From: an uncultured Burkholderiales bacterium
Lineage (GTDB): Bacteria; Pseudomonadota; Gammaproteobacteria; Burkholderiales; Burkholderiaceae_C
Length of the DNA: 36,912 nt
Direction: 5' to 3'
Assembly: GCA_903910745.1 (NCBI GenBank)
Contig: CAIWAO010000008.1
Location: 1-36,912, forward strand
The position numbers and the translations under genes are program-made. The notes beneath the pieces are model-generated. The model ran no database searches. It worked only from the letters and a program-made list of their open reading frames with translations, and was not told where the DNA came from. Below, one piece after another: positions 34,485-36,912 of this stretch; position 1 is the first letter of the stretch; each line of letters begins with the position of its first letter.

Positions 34485-35528
34485 TCATTCTTTGATAAAG
34501 TCCAAGGCTTCATCTTTCGCGGATCGACCCATTAACAATGGAACTGAATCTTTAGCACGTAAGCTCCCATCCAATAATGCAACAACGGCGTTCGTAATTG
34601 GCATATCTACACCGAGTTCTGCAGCTCTTAAGGAGACCGTTTTAGCAGAGTAAACTCCCTCCGCTACGTGTCCCAATGTGTCCATGACATCTTTTAGAGT
34701 GAGTCCTTTAGCCAAACAAAGACCCACCCTTCTATTGCGAGATAAGTCCCCTGTAGTGGTCAAGACCAGGTCCCCAAGCCCACTAAGACCCATAAAGGTT
34801 TGGGCTCTAGCTCCCAAAGCAACGCCCAAACCCGTCATCTCCGATAAGCCGCGAGTTATCAGCGCCGCTCGAGCGTTTAAACCCAGTTCGAGTCCATCGC
34901 AAAGACCCGTGGCGATGGCCATTACATTTTTTACCGCTCCCCCCACCTCAACGCCCACAACATCAGAGGTTGCATAAATTCTTAACTTGTCTGTATGCAA
35001 CGCTTGAACTAAGGTCTCACGCACCTTTTCATGTTCACTCGCAACGACCAATGCAGTTGGTTGCAACAAAGCAACCTCCTGCGCAAAACTTGGTCCACTT
35101 AATACACCGGCAATAAGATTGGGCGCAACTTCTGCAAGTACTTCATGCCCTAAGAGTCCTTTACTGGCAGTCCCGCCAACTCCTGAGTCACTTTTGTCCC
35201 TAGGAGCCTCGAACCCTTTGCATAACCAAACCACTGGAGCTGTGATGTTTAAACTTCCCAGCTTAGTTAGCACTTCGCGAAGCGCAGACATCGGAGTTGC
35301 AATGATGATGAGATCAAAATCAGTCAACCACTCAGCCAATGCGCTACTTGATAAAGTCAAATGATCAGGTAATTTAATATCTTTTAAATATTTTGTATTG
35401 GTACGTTCAGACTGCATTTGAGCAATCTGGTTGTGATCGCGACCCCAAAGCGAAGTGGAATGGGCCGCGCTGGCTTCAATTGCCAACGCAGTCCCCCATG
35501 CACCGGCTCCCAATACAACGATCTTCAT
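34485..35528 (-). CDS. gpsA: Glycerol-3-phosphate dehydrogenase [NAD(P)+]
   Basis: GpsA reduces dihydroxyacetone phosphate to sn-glycerol 3-phosphate for phospholipid synthesis. The 347-residue protein starts with the nucleotide-binding loop [16 protein letters not shown] (GAGAWG 7-12). It contains [25 protein letters not shown], catalytic K200 in [12 protein letters not shown], the [11 protein letters not shown] block and [12 protein letters not shown] glycine- and serine-rich insertion of about ten residues (110-121) lies after CKGFE. ATG 35528 lies 14 bases after the secB stop, implying coupled expression. The gene order secB-gpsA also occurs in E. coli. Confidence 0.96.
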   Translation of the reverse strand: MKIVVLGAGAWGTALAIEASAAHSTSLWGRDHNQIAQMQSERTNTKYLKDIKLPDHLTLSSSALAEWLTDFDLIIIATPMSALREVLTKLGSLNITAPVVWLCKGFEAPRDKSDSGVGGTASKGLLGHEVLAEVAPNLIAGVLSGPSFAQEVALLQPTALVVASEHEKVRETLVQALHTDKLRIYATSDVVGVEVGGAVKNVMAIATGLCDGLELGLNARAALITRGLSEMTGLGVALGARAQTFMGLSGLGDLVLTTTGDLSRNRRVGLCLAKGLTLKDVMDTLGHVAEGVYSAKTVSLRAAELGVDMPITNAVVALLDGSLRAKDSVPLLMGRSAKDEALDFIKE

Positions 35529-35542
35529 GGAGTTGGAATTAA

Positions 35543-35995
35543 TTACTGCGTGGTAGCAGAGGCAGCCTGAGCTCTTTGTTGCTCATACATGCTTTGAAAG
35601 TTAATCTCTGCCAAATGCAGAGGCGGAAAACCTGCTTTTTGAATAATGTCAGCAATGTTAGAGCGAAGGTATGGATAAATAATTTGTGGACATTGAATGC
35701 CTACAATTGGATCTAAATGTTCCTCAGGAATATTACGGATCTCAAAAATTGCAGCTTGTTTACCCTCTACCAAATATAGGGTCTTATCTTGAACTTTTGC
35801 TGTAATTGTTGCTGTTACTGTAATTTCCATAATTCCAGGTACAACATGCTCAGCTCCCAAACCTAATTTGATATCTATTTCTGGTGCGTCTTGAACCGTA
35901 AATATTGAGGGCGCGTTGGGTTGCTCTAAAGATAAGTCTTTTAAGTAGACACGTTGGATAGAAAAAACCGGAGCTTGTTGGTCAGATTCAGACAT
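35543..35995 (-). CDS. secB: Protein-export chaperone SecB
   Basis: SecB is a tetrameric cytoplasmic chaperone that keeps preproteins unfolded and delivers them to SecA. The 150 residues show the family pattern [19 protein letters not shown] (11-29), VEGKQAAIF, and [37 protein letters not shown] (about 98-134). Length is normal. ATG 35995 follows AGGA seven bases upstream. The start codon lies only about 20 bases past an intrinsic-terminator-like hairpin at 36016-36050, so its expression must involve readthrough or a promoter overlapping that hairpin. Confidence 0.96.
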   Translation of the reverse strand: MSESDQQAPVFSIQRVYLKDLSLEQPNAPSIFTVQDAPEIDIKLGLGAEHVVPGIMEITVTATITAKVQDKTLYLVEGKQAAIFEIRNIPEEHLDPIVGIQCPQIIYPYLRSNIADIIQKAGFPPLHLAEINFQSMYEQQRAQAASATTQ

Positions 35996-36015
35996 GAAAT
36001 TTTCCTAATGGTTCA

Positions 36016-36050
36016 ATAAAAACCCGCTTCAGATTTGCTCCAAAGCGGGT
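36016..36050 (-). terminator. Intrinsic terminator-like hairpin in the grxC-secB gap
   Basis: On the minus strand, ACCCGCTT (36050-36043) pairs perfectly with AAGCGGGT (36029-36022) across a 13-base loop, and the stem runs directly into TTTTTATT. This is the canonical GC-rich stem plus U-tract. It lies downstream of grxC and only about 20 bases upstream of the secB start codon. A weak promoter match overlaps it (TTGGAG, 17 bases, TTTATT), so secB may start transcription from inside the hairpin region. Confidence 0.7.
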
Positions 36051-36060
36051 CATGACTTTT

Positions 36061-36074
36061 GACGTTTAAACGTC
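36061..36074. repeat. Perfect 14-bp palindrome upstream of secB
   Basis: GACGTTTAAACGTC reads the same on both strands. It lies 66 bases upstream of the secB start and immediately upstream of the terminator-like hairpin, in the non-coding gap after grxC. A perfect 14-base palindrome in a 162-base gap is unlikely by chance and has the form of an operator, but no regulator is identified. Confidence 0.5.
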
Positions 36075-36157
36075 TAGCAAAACTGGATTATCTCAGAACA
36101 AATGCTCAAATTTAAGACAAATTTATATACATAAATGAGATAGCTACTAGAGATTTA

Positions 36158-36421
36158 TCAGGAATTAAGGAGGGGCGCTAATCCACCTTGGCCGTCTAGT
36201 GCAATAAGATCATCACAACCCCCAACGTGATGATCTCCAATAAAGATTTGCGGGACTGTTCTTCTTCCGGTTGTTTGCATCATGTGATCCCTTTGCTGTG
36301 GATCAAGGTCGATTCGGACCTCCTCAATCACCTCTACCCCTTTGGACTTTAAAAACTGCTTGGCTCTAACGCAGTAAGGACAAACAGCTGTTGTGTACAT
36401 TTTTACATTTGGCATTGACAT
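36158..36421 (-). CDS. grxC: Glutaredoxin 3
   Basis: GrxC is a small glutathione-dependent thiol-disulfide oxidoreductase of the cytoplasm. The 87-residue protein has the active site CPYC (C14-C17), the cis-proline motif TVPQIFIG and the glutathione-binding GGCDDLIAL. The size matches E. coli Grx3. The start is ATG 36421; an in-frame ATG at 36415 is an alternative and neither has a strong binding site. It lies between the rhodanese gene and secB, matching the E. coli yibN-grxC-secB-gpsA order. Confidence 0.95.
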   Translation of the reverse strand: MSMPNVKMYTTAVCPYCVRAKQFLKSKGVEVIEEVRIDLDPQQRDHMMQTTGRRTVPQIFIGDHHVGGCDDLIALDGQGGLAPLLNS

Positions 36422-36504
36422 TTTTCTGATTTGTAAAGTAAGTTTATTGTTAGACGGGATGAGGACTGATGAACAGCTTCAAGAAACCCTTTGAACAGTT
36501 ATGC

Positions 36505-36912
36505 TTACGCTTTTTGTAAAGGTAAGTTTGCTTCGCGCCAAGATTTTATTCCGCCACCAAGGAGATAGACTTTTGAGAACCCAAGCTTTTGAGCAACCAA
36601 TACGCCCTTCGCTGAGGTGTTGCCGTTTTGGCAAAAGAAAATAAGAGGTCTGGACTTATCTGATACGTGCCTTGTAAGACCAGATTCCAAACTATCAAGA
36701 GATAAATTAATAGCCCCAGAGGGGTGCCCCGTCGCAAACTCTGCCGGATCACTGAGGTCAATAACTACTGCTTTTTCACGGTTCATCATCAAAACCGCCT
36801 CGGAAGTCGAAATCCCTGGAGCCATTCCGGATTGGATGATGGGCATTAAAAGCAAGGAGCCTGTGAGAATGGCGATACTAAAAAGCATCCAATTGTCTAA
36901 GATAAATTGCAC
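36505..36912 (-). CDS. Membrane-anchored rhodanese-like protein (YibN type), start at the window edge
   Basis: The 135-residue product has one N-terminal membrane helix (about 7-27) followed by a rhodanese domain facing the cytoplasm: VVIDLSDPAEFATGHPSGAINL (about 49-70) and the active-site loop FFCQNGNTSAKG with C94. Rhodaneses transfer sulfane sulfur. The loop has T where single-domain rhodaneses commonly have R (CxxGxRS), a mild variant. The GTG at 36912 is the last complete codon in the window. The N-terminus QFILDNWMLF looks like the family's usual start, but a start beyond the edge cannot be excluded. It is the first visible gene of the rhodanese-grxC-secB-gpsA block, 83 bases before grxC. 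Confidence 0.88.
   Translation of the reverse strand: MQFILDNWMLFSIAILTGSLLLMPIIQSGMAPGISTSEAVLMMNREKAVVIDLSDPAEFATGHPSGAINLSLDSLESGLTRHVSDKSRPLIFFCQNGNTSAKGVLVAQKLGFSKVYLLGGGIKSWREANLPLQKA

Noticed and set aside
1-36912. A mobile element, CRISPR array, toxin-antitoxin pair or defence island
   Set aside because: No transposase, integrase, repeat array, terminal repeats, tRNA-associated attachment site or defence-type domain was found; gene content and order look like chromosomal backbone.

Overview
The window looks like chromosomal backbone DNA from a betaproteobacterium, most likely order Burkholderiales and plausibly close to the small-genome freshwater Polynucleobacter-type lineages. The reasons are: a Bug-type solute receptor and a TctB subunit; a COG4255 gene translationally coupled to recJ; a DUF3460 gene coupled to scpA; a rhodanese-grxC-secB-gpsA block; dense packing; and low-to-mid 40s % GC (judged by eye, not computed). 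The genus is inference. I saw no rRNA, tRNA, insertion sequence, CRISPR array, phage gene or recognisable defence cassette.

Layout. Positions 1-4206 (minus): lolC/E-type permease and lolD (lipoprotein release), tatD, a spermidine-synthase-like gene, then an AT-rich gap and the start of a tctB gene cut by the left edge. Positions 4245-12383 (plus): COG4255-recJ, a PHP-domain phosphoesterase, an EamA transporter, a YciO/YrdC protein, an M50 membrane protease, trpS and a NarL/FixJ-type response regulator with no kinase nearby. Positions 12481-20093 (minus): a complete System I cytochrome c maturation locus in the order ccmA-B-C-D-E-F-G-H-I, including a 56-residue ccmD. Upstream of it on the same strand are a Bug receptor gene and a NUDIX gene (20180-22083). 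Positions 22117-24924 (plus): an MsbA-related ABC exporter and a prepilin peptidase. Positions 24910-26007 (minus): the Fe-S carrier ATPase apbC/mrp. Positions 26163-31321 (plus): metG, a SulP anion transporter, DUF3460 and scpA. Positions 31335-36912 (minus): rhodanese, grxC, secB, gpsA, then two exported hydrolases (a MetX-like alpha/beta hydrolase and a DUF885 protein).

How the genes work together. The ccm genes form one pathway: CcmABCD load heme on CcmE, CcmG and CcmH handle apocytochrome thiols, and CcmF/H/I carry out ligation. LolC and LolD form an ATP-driven lipoprotein extractor. The rhodanese-grxC-secB-gpsA block combines sulfur/thiol handling, the secretion chaperone and glycerol-3-phosphate synthesis, in the same order as E. 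coli yibN-grxC-secB-gpsA. Most other genes are single housekeeping functions.

The least explained signals are a canonical intrinsic terminator with a nearby 14-bp palindrome in the short leader of secB, an interrupted NUDIX box, the uncharacterised COG4255-recJ and DUF3460-scpA couplings, and the operon of two exported hydrolases. I did not find a convincing new multi-gene system. Several annotated starts were moved from TTG/GTG to downstream ATG codons where family N-termini or ribosome binding sites favoured it.
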